Below, piece after piece: positions 25,336 through 34,477 of a DNA stretch of 64,000 bases. The translations under genes were made by a program, and so were the position numbers. Under the pieces are notes generated by a model that was given only the letters and a program-made list of their open reading frames with translations, searched no databases and had not been told where the DNA came from. Source of the DNA: Microbacterium enclense (GTDB taxonomy: Bacteria > Actinomycetota > Actinomycetes > Actinomycetales > Microbacteriaceae); NCBI GenBank assembly GCA_038182865.1, contig CP116226.1, positions 3,782,001 through 3,846,000 of the forward strand, given 5' to 3'. How positions within the stretch are numbered: the stretch's first letter is position 1; each line of letters starts with the position of its first letter.

Positions 25336-26373
25336 GTGTCCCGATTCCGCGCGCTGGCGGCCCTCGCCGTCGGCTCCGCTCTCGTCCTCACCGGCTGTGC
25401 CGGTACCTCCGCCGCCCCCGGGGGATCGGACGCGTCGTCCTCCTCCGCCGAGGGCTCCTTCCCGGTGACCATCGATCACGCCTTCGGCGAGACGACGATC
25501 CCCGCCGAGCCGAAGCGCGTCGTGACCGTCAGCTGGGGCAACCAGGAGGCCGCCCTCGCCCTCGGCGTCGTGCCGGTCGCCATGCCCAAGGTCACCTGGG
25601 GCGACGAGGACGGCGACGGCCTCCTCCCCTGGGTCAAGGACAAGCTCGATGAGCTCGGAGCCGAGACCCCGACGCTCATGGACGAGACCAACGGCTTCGA
25701 CTACGAAGCCATCGCCGACGCCAGGCCCGACGTCATCCTGGGTGCCTACTCGGGCATGACGCAGGAGCAGTACGACACCCTCAGCAAGATCGCTCCCGTC
25801 GTGTCGTTCCCCGAGATCGCCTGGGGCACCTCGTGGCAGGAGATGACGCTGACGGATGCCAAGGCCCTGGGACGCGAGGCCGAGGCCGAGAAGCTGGTGT
25901 CCGACCTCGAGGCGCACGTCACCGAGGAGACGGCGAAGTACCCCGCCCTCAACGGGAAGAAGACGCTGTTCACCTACCTCGACCCCACAGACATCAGCAC
26001 GGTCGGCTACTACTCGCTGAAGGACCCCCGCGCGCTGTACCTCAGCGAACTGGGCATGGCGCCCTCCTCGGCGGTCGAGACCTCGAGCACGGACAGCGAG
26101 ACGTTCTGGTTCACGCAGAGCACCGAGAACATCGAGACGTTCTCCGATGTCGACACCATCGTGGGCTACGGCACGTCCGAGCTGCTGACGCAGCTGCAGG
26201 CCGACCCGCTGTGGTCGCGCATCCCCGCCATCGCGTCGGGCTCCGTGGCCATGCTCACCGACGACACGACGATGGCCGCCGCGGCGAACCCCAGCCCCCT
26301 CTCGATCGGCACGAGCTACGGCGACGACTACATCGCCGTCGTCGGCGAGGCCGCCGCGAAGGCCGGCTCGTGA
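25336..26373 (+). CDS. Iron-siderophore ABC transporter substrate-binding lipoprotein
   Basis: 345 residues. Lipobox LTGC (Cys near 21), then a FecB/FhuD-type periplasmic-binding fold (TIPAEPKRVVTVSWGNQEAALALGV; YEAIADARPDVILGAYSGM). Captures a ferric siderophore outside the membrane and hands it to the FecCD-type permeases downstream. AGGAGG precedes the GTG by 7 nt. Under an iron box, so expressed when iron is scarce. Confidence 0.93.
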   Translation: MSRFRALAALAVGSALVLTGCAGTSAAPGGSDASSSSAEGSFPVTIDHAFGETTIPAEPKRVVTVSWGNQEAALALGVVPVAMPKVTWGDEDGDGLLPWVKDKLDELGAETPTLMDETNGFDYEAIADARPDVILGAYSGMTQEQYDTLSKIAPVVSFPEIAWGTSWQEMTLTDAKALGREAEAEKLVSDLEAHVTEETAKYPALNGKKTLFTYLDPTDISTVGYYSLKDPRALYLSELGMAPSSAVETSSTDSETFWFTQSTENIETFSDVDTIVGYGTSELLTQLQADPLWSRIPAIASGSVAMLTDDTTMAAAANPSPLSIGTSYGDDYIAVVGEAAAKAGS

Positions 26374-26395
26374 GCCGTTCCCCCCTCGCCGCGCG

Positions 26396-27442
26396 ATGAC
26401 CTCGGTCGTCTCGGCACCGCCCGCCCCCGGCGACGCTCGCCCGCGTCGCCGGGGGCGTCGGCGCGCGGTCTGGGCCGTCGTACTGGTCGCCGCCGTCGTG
26501 GGAGCCGTCATCCTCTCGGTGACATTCGGGGCGCGCGACGTCTCGCCGAGCGACATCTGGGCGGGGCTGACGGGCTCGACCGACACCGCCTCCGCGGCGG
26601 CCGTCGGCAAACGTGTGCCGCGCACGATCCTCGCGCTGCTCGTGGGCGCGGCCCTGGCCGTCGCGGGAGCGGTGCTGCAGGGAGCGACGCGCAACCCGCT
26701 CGCCGACCCGCAGATCCTCGGTATCAACGGGGGCGCCGCTCTCGCCATCGTGATCGGCCTCGCATTCTTCGGGCTCAACTCGGCGACCGGCTACATCTGG
26801 ACCGGCATGGTCGGGGCCGGAGCGGCGGCGGTGTTCGTCTACGCGATCGGCTCACTGGGCCGAGGAGGCCCCACCCCTCTTCGCCTCGCCCTCGCCGGGG
26901 CGGTGACGGCGGTCGCGTTCAGCTCGCTGCTCAGCGCGATCCTCCTCCCTCGCATCAACGTCATGAACGTCTTCCGCTTCTGGCAGGTCGGCGGGGTCGG
27001 CGGGGCCACCGTCGACACGATCCTGCAGGTGCTGCCCTTCCTCCTGGTCGGTCTCGTCATCTGCCTCGCCAGCGCGTCCGCGCTGAACACCCTCGCTCTG
27101 GGCGATGAACTCGCCGCCGGTCTCGGTGCGCGTGTGCGCACGGCTCGCCTGGTGTCCTCTGCCGGCGCCGTCATCCTCTGTGGGGCCGCCACCGCGGTCG
27201 CCGGGCCCATCGGCTTCGTCGGTCTCGTCGTCCCTCACATCTGCCGCCTCATCGTCGGTGTCGACCACCGCTGGCTGCTCCCGATCTCGGCCGCGGGCGG
27301 CGCGATCCTGCTCACGGTGTCCGACGTCATCGGTCGCGTCATCGCCCGCCCGCAGGAGATCGAGGTCGGCATCGTCACCGCTCTTCTGGGCGCTCCCTTC
27401 TTCATCGCCCTCGTGCGTCGCCAGAAGATGAGGGCCCTGTGA
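26396..27442 (+). CDS. FecCD-family iron-siderophore permease (first subunit)
   Basis: 348 residues, basic N-terminus then about ten hydrophobic helices. Family motifs: GAVLQGATRNPLADPQILGINGGAALA and GPIGFVGLVVPHICRLIVG near the C-terminus. Forms a heterodimeric channel with the next gene, which its stop overlaps (GTGA). Confidence 0.93.
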   Translation: MTSVVSAPPAPGDARPRRRGRRRAVWAVVLVAAVVGAVILSVTFGARDVSPSDIWAGLTGSTDTASAAAVGKRVPRTILALLVGAALAVAGAVLQGATRNPLADPQILGINGGAALAIVIGLAFFGLNSATGYIWTGMVGAGAAAVFVYAIGSLGRGGPTPLRLALAGAVTAVAFSSLLSAILLPRINVMNVFRFWQVGGVGGATVDTILQVLPFLLVGLVICLASASALNTLALGDELAAGLGARVRTARLVSSAGAVILCGAATAVAGPIGFVGLVVPHICRLIVGVDHRWLLPISAAGGAILLTVSDVIGRVIARPQEIEVGIVTALLGAPFFIALVRRQKMRAL

Positions 27443-28500
27443 GCGCCGGTACTCTCCTGTCTCCTCCCGTCGATGCGCTCGCCCTCGTGCGGACGGGTCG
27501 TCACCGTCGCCGTATCCGATGGGTCACGGTCACCGGCATCCTGGTCGTCGCCGTGCTCCTCGCCTTCTCGGGCTCGCTCATGTTCGGTCAGACGTACTAC
27601 TCCCCCGCCGAGGTCTGGGGCGTGCTCACCGGTCAGCTGGTTCCCGGCGCGTCGTTCACCGTCGGCGAGCTGCGTCTGCCCCGCGCCGTCACCGCGCTCA
27701 TGACGGGTCTCTGCTTCGGAATGGGCGGTGTGGTGTTCCAGTCGATGCTGCGCAACGCCCTCGCCAGCCCCGACGTCATCGGCATCAACACCGGCGCCAG
27801 CGCCGCGGCCGTGATCGGCATCGTCGTCCTCGGCCTCGGCGAGACCGCGGTCTCGGTCATGGCCATGGCAGCCGCCCTCGTCGTGGCCCTCTCGATCTAC
27901 CTCCTCGCATACCGAAAGGGCGGGTCGGGAGCACGTCTGATCCTCGTCGGCATCGGCATCGCCGCGATGTGCCAGGCGATCGTCTCGTACGTCATCTCCC
28001 GCGCGGCGGAGTGGGACCTGCCCGCCGCGATGCGGTGGATCACCGGCAATCTCAACGACGCCACGTGGGATCGCGCGATTCCTGTCGCCGTCGCCGTCGT
28101 CGTGCTCGGCCCTGTCCTCCTCGCCCTCTCCGGGCGACTCGAGATCCTGCGCATGGGCGACGACACCGCGGCGGCCGTCGGCCTGCCGGTCGAGCGAAGC
28201 CGTGTGCTGCTCATCGTCGCCGCCGTGGGCCTGCTCGCGTTCGGAACGGCCGCCGCCGGTCCCATCGCCTTCGTCTCGTTCCTGGCCGGTCCGATCGCGG
28301 TGCGCATCCTGGGTCCGGTGGGCTCCCCTGTTCTCCCCGCCGGTCTCGTCGGAGCCCTTCTCGTCCTCGTCGCCGACTTCTGCGCCCAGTTCGCCTTCGG
28401 CACGCGTCTTCCCGTGGGCGTCATCACCGGAGTCCTCGGCGCTCCCTATCTCGTCTACCTGCTCGTTCGCAGCAGTCGATCCGGAGGTACTTCCCTATGA
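27439..28500 (+). CDS. FecCD-family iron-siderophore permease (second subunit)
   Basis: 353 residues, about ten hydrophobic helices, motifs GVVFQSMLRNALASPDVIGINTGASAA and GPIAFVSFLAGPIAVRILG. Paralog of the preceding permease; starts at GTG within its stop and overlaps the ATPase gene by 4 nt. Confidence 0.93.
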   Translation: MSAGTLLSPPVDALALVRTGRHRRRIRWVTVTGILVVAVLLAFSGSLMFGQTYYSPAEVWGVLTGQLVPGASFTVGELRLPRAVTALMTGLCFGMGGVVFQSMLRNALASPDVIGINTGASAAAVIGIVVLGLGETAVSVMAMAAALVVALSIYLLAYRKGGSGARLILVGIGIAAMCQAIVSYVISRAAEWDLPAAMRWITGNLNDATWDRAIPVAVAVVVLGPVLLALSGRLEILRMGDDTAAAVGLPVERSRVLLIVAAVGLLAFGTAAAGPIAFVSFLAGPIAVRILGPVGSPVLPAGLVGALLVLVADFCAQFAFGTRLPVGVITGVLGAPYLVYLLVRSSRSGGTSL

Positions 28501-29321
28501 CCGTCGAGCGCGCACTGATCGCCGAGGGCGTCACCCTCGGCTACGGCGACCGCACCATCGTCGAATCTCTCGACCTGGCGCTACCGCCGGGCAAGATGAC
28601 CACCATCGTCGGCGCCAACGCCTGCGGCAAGTCGACACTGCTGAAGTCGATGGCCCGGCTGCTGTCGCCGACGGCGGGGCAGGTGCTCCTGGACGGGAAG
28701 TCCATTCATCGTCTGCCCACGAAGCAGGTCGCGCGTGTGCTCGGCCTCCTCCCGCAGTCTCCGCTGGCTCCCGACGGGATCGCCGTCTCCGACCTCGTCA
28801 GCCGCGGCCGCCACCCCCATCAGGGTGCACTGTCGCGCTGGACCAGCGCCGACGACGCGGCCGTCGCGCGTGCGCTCGAAGCCACCGACACGGCGCACCT
28901 CGCGGACAGGCCGGTCGACGAGCTCAGCGGAGGGCAGCGTCAGCGGGTCTGGATCGCGATGGCACTCGCGCAGGAGACCGACGTGCTCCTCCTCGATGAG
29001 CCGACGACGTTCCTCGACATCAGTCATCAGATCGACGTGCTCGACCTGCTCACCGATCTGAACCGCGAACGCGGGACGACCGTGGCGATGGTGCTCCACG
29101 ATCTCAACCACGCCGCGCGCTACGCCGATCACCTCGTCGCCATGGCGCACGGACGGATCGTCGCCGCCGGCGACTCCTCCGACGTGCTCACGGAGGCGAC
29201 GGTGCGTGAGGTCTTCGGGTTGGACAGTCGCGTCGTTCCCGACCCGCTCACCGGTCGGCCCATGGTCATCCCGATCGGCCGTCACCACACCGTCACGGAG
29301 CCGGAGCACGCGGAGGCCTGA
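28497..29321 (+). CDS. Iron-siderophore ABC transporter ATP-binding protein
   Basis: 274 residues. Walker A GANACGKST, signature LSGGQRQRVWIAMAL, Walker B VLLLDEPTTFLD, H-loop VLHDLNHAARYADH: the FepC/FecE type. ATG at 28497 overlaps the permease stop (ATGA). Ends at a GC-rich tandem-repeat tract. Confidence 0.94.
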   Translation: MTVERALIAEGVTLGYGDRTIVESLDLALPPGKMTTIVGANACGKSTLLKSMARLLSPTAGQVLLDGKSIHRLPTKQVARVLGLLPQSPLAPDGIAVSDLVSRGRHPHQGALSRWTSADDAAVARALEATDTAHLADRPVDELSGGQRQRVWIAMALAQETDVLLLDEPTTFLDISHQIDVLDLLTDLNRERGTTVAMVLHDLNHAARYADHLVAMAHGRIVAAGDSSDVLTEATVREVFGLDSRVVPDPLTGRPMVIPIGRHHTVTEPEHAEA

Positions 29322-29340
29322 CGCGTCGGTGCTCCGCGGG

Positions 29341-29500
29341 CGGAGCGGGCACCCGGCGGAGCGCCGTCACGCGGAGCATCCCCACGCGGAGCGCCCCCAG
29401 GCCGCGCGTCCCCGGCCGAGCGCCCTGAGGCCGCGCGTCCTGAGGCCGCGCGCCATCGGGGCCGGAGCGCCCCGCTCCAACGTCGTCAGGCGGAGCGCTC
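29341..29500. repeat. Degenerate tandem repeat, about 15-bp period
   Basis: Units beginning CGGAGC, CCGAGC or CCGCGC recur at 29341, 29357, 29372, 29387, 29402, 29416, 29431, 29446 and 29463, i.e. about every 15 bases (hand-read). The last unit reaches into the 3' codons of the siderophore-interacting protein gene. The 164-nt gap holds no gene. Confidence 0.7.
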
Positions 29501-30418
29501 CATCTGCCCTTCACGCCAGTACCCCATGAAGGCAACGCGCTTGCGGTCGACACCGCACCCCTGCACCAGCATCCGCCGCAGAACCTTCACGGTCGACGAT
29601 TCGCCGGCGATCCAGGCGTAAAACTCCCCCTCGCCGTCATCGGGACTGTCCCAGAGGAGTTCCTTCTCGAGATCGATGTCTTCGAGTTCCTGGGGTCGCG
29701 GTGCCGCTGCGCGGGCGAGCACCTCGCCCGATCTCTGCGTCCAGGCTTCGACCGCCTCGATGAGGACCTCACCGTGGGAACGGTCGTCGCGGGCGAGCCA
29801 GGTGACGCGGGCGCCGCCGACCGAGAGCGGAAGAGCGTCGTCGATCGACGGCACCTCGATGAACGCGTCCACGTCGATCCCCGGCTCGATCCCCTCCAGA
29901 ACGGCGCAGATCGCCGGAGCGGCGGTTTCGTCGCCGGCCAGAAGCACGCGTCGAGCAGTGCCCGGGTGGAAGTCGATGCCCTGGGCCGATTCGGGGCTGC
30001 GGGCGTCGGGACCGACGACGAGGATGCTGTCACCGGGCGCAGCGGCCTCTGCCCATGACCCCGCGGGGCCCGCGTCGTGGTGCAGCACGAAATCGACGTC
30101 GAGTTCGCGCACCTCGGGATCGATGCGCCGCACGGTGTAGGTCCGGAAGGGCATGCGCTCGTCGTCGGGCAGATCGCGCCAGCGCGTGTACCACTCGCCG
30201 TTGTCGATCGCGGTGGGGTCGTTCTGTCCGATGTCGCACAGGCGTCCATCCGTGCCGGGCAGGACGATCTTGATCCGCTGGTCCCGCCGGTCCGTCCCGA
30301 AGACGTCGAAGTCGGGCGAGGTGAACGTGATGCGAGCGAAGTGCGGCGAGAGTCGCCGCGCCTCCTTCACCACGGCGACGTACGGGCGGTAGGCGGGACG
30401 CGTGGCAGTGGTGGTCAC
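29486..30418 (-). CDS. Siderophore-interacting protein (NAD(P)H-dependent ferric-siderophore reductase)
   Basis: 310 residues. N-terminal FAD-binding domain of the SIP/ViuB family (about 10-150; RTYTVRRIDPEVREL), C-terminal NAD(P)-binding SIP domain (ARRVLLAGDETAAPAICAVLE; FYAWIAGESSTVKVLRRMLV). It releases iron from imported siderophores by reduction. GTG start with no Shine-Dalgarno: TATCCT on the minus strand (30425-30430) lies 6 nt upstream, so the mRNA is probably leaderless, and the iron box covers this -10. Convergent with the uptake operon. Confidence 0.92.
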   Translation of the reverse strand: MTTTATRPAYRPYVAVVKEARRLSPHFARITFTSPDFDVFGTDRRDQRIKIVLPGTDGRLCDIGQNDPTAIDNGEWYTRWRDLPDDERMPFRTYTVRRIDPEVRELDVDFVLHHDAGPAGSWAEAAAPGDSILVVGPDARSPESAQGIDFHPGTARRVLLAGDETAAPAICAVLEGIEPGIDVDAFIEVPSIDDALPLSVGGARVTWLARDDRSHGEVLIEAVEAWTQRSGEVLARAAAPRPQELEDIDLEKELLWDSPDDGEGEFYAWIAGESSTVKVLRRMLVQGCGVDRKRVAFMGYWREGQMERSA

Positions 30419-30422
30419 CCGC

Positions 30423-30441
30423 TAAGGATATCCTTACCTAC
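30423..30441. promoter_or_regulatory. DtxR/IdeR-like iron box at the SIP gene
   Basis: 19-bp site with perfect core AAGGATATCCTT; about 16 matches to the DtxR consensus and sharing ATCCTTACCTA with the box at 25300. It overlaps the -10 of the leaderless SIP gene. Confidence 0.7.
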
Positions 30442-30529
30442 CCCCGGATGCCAGGCGCAGGCCATCCGGTATCCCACCGTCGAACGACCGGCCGTGATCG
30501 CCACCACGGCCTGGTCGCCCGTCGCGCGG

Positions 30530-31693
30530 TCAGACTCCGCGCGCAAGGGCTCCGATGCGCGCGATCGCGTCGCGCAGCACCTCCGGTGCGCACCCGACGT
30601 TGATCCTGACGTGCCCCACGCCCTCCGCGCCGAAGAGGGGGCCGTGGTGCAGGGCGACCTTGGCCTCGCGACGGATGAACGGAGCCGGGTTGTCTCCCCA
30701 GCCGTACTCCGAGACGTCGACCCAGGCGAGGAACCCCGCCTCGGGAACCCGGTAGCGCGCGAGCGGCAAGTGCTCGGCGAGCGCCTCGGCGAGGAGACGA
30801 CGGTTGTGATCCAGGGCGACGAGCAAGCCATCGAGCCAGGCGTCGCTCTCGGCCGCGAACGCCGCGCGGTTGGCGATCACCCCGAACAACCCCGCACGCC
30901 ATTCGACCTCCCACGGGAGAGCCCGAACGACCGCGGCGGTCTCTTCGGCACCCGTCACGATCACCGCGCACTTCAGCCCGGCGAGGTTGTAGGTCTTGCT
31001 CGCGCTCGTCACGGTGTAGCCGACCGCGGCGGCCTCCGGAGCGGCATCCAGGAACGGGGTGAACACGGCGGGAGCGTGCGTGAGCGGGGCGTGGATCTCG
31101 TCGCTGACGACGGTGGCGCCGTAGCGGTGCGCCAGGCGTGCGAGGGCTGCGAGCGATTCGCGTGTGTGGACCGTTCCCGTGGGATTGTGCGGGTTGCACA
31201 GCAGCACGGATCGCGCCCCCTCGGCCAGCGCATGCTCGATCCCGTCGAGGTCGAGCGACCAGCGCTCACCGTCGTCGATCAGCGGCACGCTCTCCACGAT
31301 CGCACCGGCCTCCTCCACGGTGTCGTAGAACGGCGGGTACACCGGCGGCGTCACGACGACCCGATCCCCGGGGCTCGTGACAGCGCGCAGCACTTCCACG
31401 ACGCCCATCATGACGTCGCCCGTCCAGCGGATGCGTTCCGGATCGGGCCTCCACCCCCACCGGCGTTCGGCGTAGGCGGCGAAATCGAGGTCGATGCCCG
31501 GACGCGGCGGTGTGTAGCCCGTGTCGCCGATCTCGACGGCTCGGTGCAGGGCTTCCGTGATGGCGGGCGCCAACGGGAAGTCGGTCTCCGCCACGAACAT
31601 CGGGATCACGTCGTCGCCATACGAGCGCCATTTCGTGCTGCTGCGTTGGCGGAGGAGGTCGAGCGGCAGGGCCTGGAGAGGAGGAACGCTCAT
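30530..31693 (-). CDS. MalY/PatB-family PLP C-S beta-lyase or aminotransferase
   Basis: 387 residues. PLP-fold type I with NPHNPTG, DEIHAPL and SASKTYNLAGLK (catalytic Lys). N-terminal block WRSYGDDVIPMFVAETDFPLAPAI and YTPPRPGI are typical of MalY/PatB, which cleave cystathionine or cysteine conjugates to thiol, pyruvate and ammonia. It would release homocysteine or sulfide. Downstream of the suf operon but separated from it by a strong terminator. Confidence 0.88.
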   Translation of the reverse strand: MSVPPLQALPLDLLRQRSSTKWRSYGDDVIPMFVAETDFPLAPAITEALHRAVEIGDTGYTPPRPGIDLDFAAYAERRWGWRPDPERIRWTGDVMMGVVEVLRAVTSPGDRVVVTPPVYPPFYDTVEEAGAIVESVPLIDDGERWSLDLDGIEHALAEGARSVLLCNPHNPTGTVHTRESLAALARLAHRYGATVVSDEIHAPLTHAPAVFTPFLDAAPEAAAVGYTVTSASKTYNLAGLKCAVIVTGAEETAAVVRALPWEVEWRAGLFGVIANRAAFAAESDAWLDGLLVALDHNRRLLAEALAEHLPLARYRVPEAGFLAWVDVSEYGWGDNPAPFIRREAKVALHHGPLFGAEGVGHVRINVGCAPEVLRDAIARIGALARGV

Positions 31694-31752
31694 CCCGAAA
31701 GCCTAATGACGGCCCCGGATGCCGAGGAATTGCGGCGTCAGACGGGGAAACA

Positions 31753-31784
31753 CGAACGCCCATCCCCGCGGGGATGGGCGTTCG
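31753..31784. terminator. Terminator of the suf operon
   Basis: A 32-nt perfect inverted repeat (15-bp arms, CGAACGCCCATCCCC and its complement) just after the sufT-like stop. Confidence 0.88.
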
Positions 31785-31794
31785 CTGGAGAGTC

Positions 31795-32124
31795 TCAGAT
31801 CGCGAAGCCGAGGGCACGCATCATGTCGCGGCCGTCGTCGGTGATCCGCTCGGGGCCCCACGGCGGCATCCACACCCAGTTGATGCGGAATCGATCCACC
31901 ACGTTGTCGAGGGCCTGAGCAGTCTGCTCTTCGAGCACGTCGGTCAGCGGGCAACCGGCCGAGGTCAGGGTCATGTGGATGACGAGGGCGTCGTTCTCGT
32001 CATCCCACGCGAGGTCGTAGATGAGTCCCAGGTCGACGACGTTGATCCCCAGTTCGGGGTCCATGACGTCTTTCAGGGCCTCGGTGACCTCGTCGTACTT
32101 CTCGGGAGCGAGGGTTGCGGTCAT
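31795..32124 (-). CDS. SufT-like DUF59 iron-sulfur assembly factor
   Basis: 109 residues, MIP18/DUF59 fold: DPELGINVVDLGLIYD, then MTLTSAGCPLTDVL with the conserved Cys near 58. Assists Fe-S cluster maturation or transfer. Last gene of the suf operon, 9 nt after sufC. Confidence 0.9.
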   Translation of the reverse strand: MTATLAPEKYDEVTEALKDVMDPELGINVVDLGLIYDLAWDDENDALVIHMTLTSAGCPLTDVLEEQTAQALDNVVDRFRINWVWMPPWGPERITDDGRDMMRALGFAI

Positions 32125-32133
32125 GTAACGATC

Positions 32134-32904
32134 TTACGCGTCGATCGGCGTACCGGCCTCGAGGAAACGGTCGTAACCCTCTTCCTCGAGACGATCGGCG
32201 AGCTCGGGGCCACCCTCTTCGACGATCCGGCCCTTGACGACGACGTGCACGTAGTCAGGACGGATGTAGCGCAGGATGCGGGTGTAGTGCGTGATGAGGA
32301 GCACACCGAGGTCGGTCTGCTCCTTCGCGCGGTTCACGCCCTCCGACACGATCTTCAGTGCGTCGACGTCGAGACCCGAGTCGGTCTCATCGAGCACGGC
32401 GATCTTCGGCTTGAGAAGCTCGAGCTGAAGGATCTCATGGCGCTTCTTCTCGCCACCGGAGAAGCCCTCGTTGACGTTGCGCGACGCGAACTTCGCGTCC
32501 ATGCGCAGGTTCTCCATCGCACCCTTGACGTCCTTGGTCCAGCTGCGGATCGCCGGCGCCTCGCCGTCGATCGCCGTCTTGGCCGTGCGCAGGAAGTTGG
32601 TGACCGTGACGCCGGGGATCTCCACGGGGTATTGCATCGCGAGGAAGAGACCGGCGCGGGCACGCTCATCCACGCTCATCTCGAGGACGTCTTCTCCGTC
32701 GAGGGTGATGGAGCCGCTCGTGACGGTGTACTTCGGGTGACCGGCGATCGTGTACGCCAGGGTCGACTTGCCGGAGCCGTTGGGCCCCATGATCGCGTGG
32801 GTCTCACCGGTGCGCATGGTGAGCGTCACGCCGTTGAGGATCGGGGTCGTACCGTTCTCCGTCTCGACCGTCACGTGGAGGTCGCGGATCTCGAGGACAG
32901 ACAT
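32134..32904 (-). CDS. sufC: Fe-S cluster assembly ATPase SufC
   Basis: 256 residues. Walker A GPNGSGKST, SufC-specific FSGGEKKRHEILQLELLKP and DETDSGLDVDALK. Cytosolic ABC-type ATPase that drives the SufBCD scaffold. ATG at 32904 lies 41 nt after the Rieske ferredoxin gene. Confidence 0.97.
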   Translation of the reverse strand: MSVLEIRDLHVTVETENGTTPILNGVTLTMRTGETHAIMGPNGSGKSTLAYTIAGHPKYTVTSGSITLDGEDVLEMSVDERARAGLFLAMQYPVEIPGVTVTNFLRTAKTAIDGEAPAIRSWTKDVKGAMENLRMDAKFASRNVNEGFSGGEKKRHEILQLELLKPKIAVLDETDSGLDVDALKIVSEGVNRAKEQTDLGVLLITHYTRILRYIRPDYVHVVVKGRIVEEGGPELADRLEEEGYDRFLEAGTPIDA

Positions 32905-32945
32905 GGTGTTCCTTACTCGGTTGTTCTGGGGGTCGTGGGCGCGGC

Positions 32946-33275
32946 TCAGGCCGTCGCCTTGGTGACGGAAGGATCGATGAGCACGTCGTCTCCGTCGATC
33001 ACGACCTCGTACACGGGCACCGGCTCGAAGGCCGGGAGGTTCAGCGGGCGGCCGGTGCGCAGCGAGAACGCCGAGCCGTGGGCCCAGCACTCCAGCGTCT
33101 CGCCCTCGACGAAGCCGTCCGACAGCGAGATGTCGCCGTGCGTGCAGACGTCGCCGATCGCGTGCACCTCGCCGGTGCCGTCGAGGACCACCGCGATGGC
33201 CACGCCGTCGATCTCGACGCGGTGCGCTTCGTCCTGGGTGAGATCGCTCAGTGCGCAGGCGCGCGAAGCGCTCAC
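32946..33275 (-). CDS. Rieske [2Fe-2S] ferredoxin of the suf operon
   Basis: 109 residues with both Rieske ligand motifs: Cys44-x-His46 (CTHGD) and Cys63-x2-His66 (CWAHGS). Probably supplies electrons for cluster assembly, or is an early client. GTG start overlaps the sufD stop. Occurs between sufD and sufC in several actinobacterial suf operons. Confidence 0.92.
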   Translation of the reverse strand: MSASRACALSDLTQDEAHRVEIDGVAIAVVLDGTGEVHAIGDVCTHGDISLSDGFVEGETLECWAHGSAFSLRTGRPLNLPAFEPVPVYEVVIDGDDVLIDPSVTKATA

Positions 33276-34477
33276 GCCGCTGCTCCCTCGGCCAGCTCGC
33301 GCTCGATCGCGGCGATGAGCTCGGTCTCCAGCTCGGGGATGCCGATGCGCTGGACGATCTCGCTCAGGAAGCCGAGCACGACGAGGCGACGTGCCTCGTC
33401 TTCGGCGATGCCGCGAGCCTGCAGGTAGAACAGCTGCTCGTCGTCGAAGCGACCGGTGGCGCTGGCGTGGCCGGCGCCCTGGATGTCTCCGGTCTCGATC
33501 TCGAGGTTCGGGATCGAGTCGGCGCGGGCACCGTCGGTGAGCACCAGGTTGCGGTTCGCCTCGTACGAGTCGGTGCCGGTGGCATCCGGTCCGATGAGGA
33601 CGTCGCCGATCCAGACGCTGCGTGCGCTCTCGCCCTGCAGGGCGCCCTTGTAGAGCACGTCGCCGACGGTGTGCGCACCCTTGTGGTGCAGGTACACCTG
33701 CGACTCGAGGTGCTGACCGGCGTCGGAGAACGACAGGCCGTACAGGCGTCCCTCGGCCCCGGCACCCGACAGCTCGACGGAGGGGTTCACGCGCACGACG
33801 CCGCCGCCGAAGCTCACCACGACGTGGGTGAGCTTGGCGTCGCGGTCGACACGAGCCTGGTGCGAGGACGCGTGGAGTGCGTCGTCGTCCCAGTTCTGCA
33901 CCGAGACCACGGTGAGCTCGGCGCCGTCGCGAACGATGATCTCGACGTTCTGCGCGTGCTGGGCGGTGCCTTCGTGCCGCAGGACGATGGTGCCCCGCGA
34001 GTGCGGTTGCGCCTCGATGACGACATGGGCGTGTGCGAGGCCGCCCGTGCCCTTCAGGTGCACGATGACGGGCTCGTCGAGTTCGACCTCGGCGGGGATG
34101 CGCAGCAGCGGCGCTTCTGCCTCGTGAGTCCAGGCCAGTGCCGCGGGAAGGTCTTCGGGACGGAAGTGCTCACCGCGCGGAGCCTGACCCGCGGCGAGCC
34201 GCAGCTGCTCCACGCCCGCGGGCGCCTGCACGTCGACCTCGACGACGCCGGACGGGCCGGCCTCGTCGACGAACAGGGGGGCAAGCCGGTCGACCGGGCT
34301 GAGCTTCCAGTTGACCTCGCGGCCGGTGGGAACGCCGAAGTCCGACGGGTCGAACGAGGTGGGTCGCTCCGAGCGCGTCTGCACCGGGACGACGGATGCC
34401 ACGAGGGCGGCAGGGTCGATGTGACCTCCGGCAGCGCCAGTCGCCTGTGCCGCCGGGGTCTGAGTCGCAGTCGACAT
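33272..34477 (-). CDS. sufD: Fe-S cluster assembly protein SufD
   Basis: 401 residues. N-terminal region variable, then the right-handed beta-helix typical of SufB/SufD, ending ARRLVVLGFLSEIVQRIGIPELETELIAAIERELAEGAA. Partner of SufB in the SufBC2D scaffold. ATG directly follows the sufB TAA. Confidence 0.95.
   Translation of the reverse strand: MSTATQTPAAQATGAAGGHIDPAALVASVVPVQTRSERPTSFDPSDFGVPTGREVNWKLSPVDRLAPLFVDEAGPSGVVEVDVQAPAGVEQLRLAAGQAPRGEHFRPEDLPAALAWTHEAEAPLLRIPAEVELDEPVIVHLKGTGGLAHAHVVIEAQPHSRGTIVLRHEGTAQHAQNVEIIVRDGAELTVVSVQNWDDDALHASSHQARVDRDAKLTHVVVSFGGGVVRVNPSVELSGAGAEGRLYGLSFSDAGQHLESQVYLHHKGAHTVGDVLYKGALQGESARSVWIGDVLIGPDATGTDSYEANRNLVLTDGARADSIPNLEIETGDIQGAGHASATGRFDDEQLFYLQARGIAEDEARRLVVLGFLSEIVQRIGIPELETELIAAIERELAEGAAA

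Noticed and set aside
29322..29485. Repetitive coding extension of the siderophore ATPase
   Set aside because: The ATPase ends normally at 29321. Frames through the repeats give only low-complexity Arg/Pro/Ala sequence.
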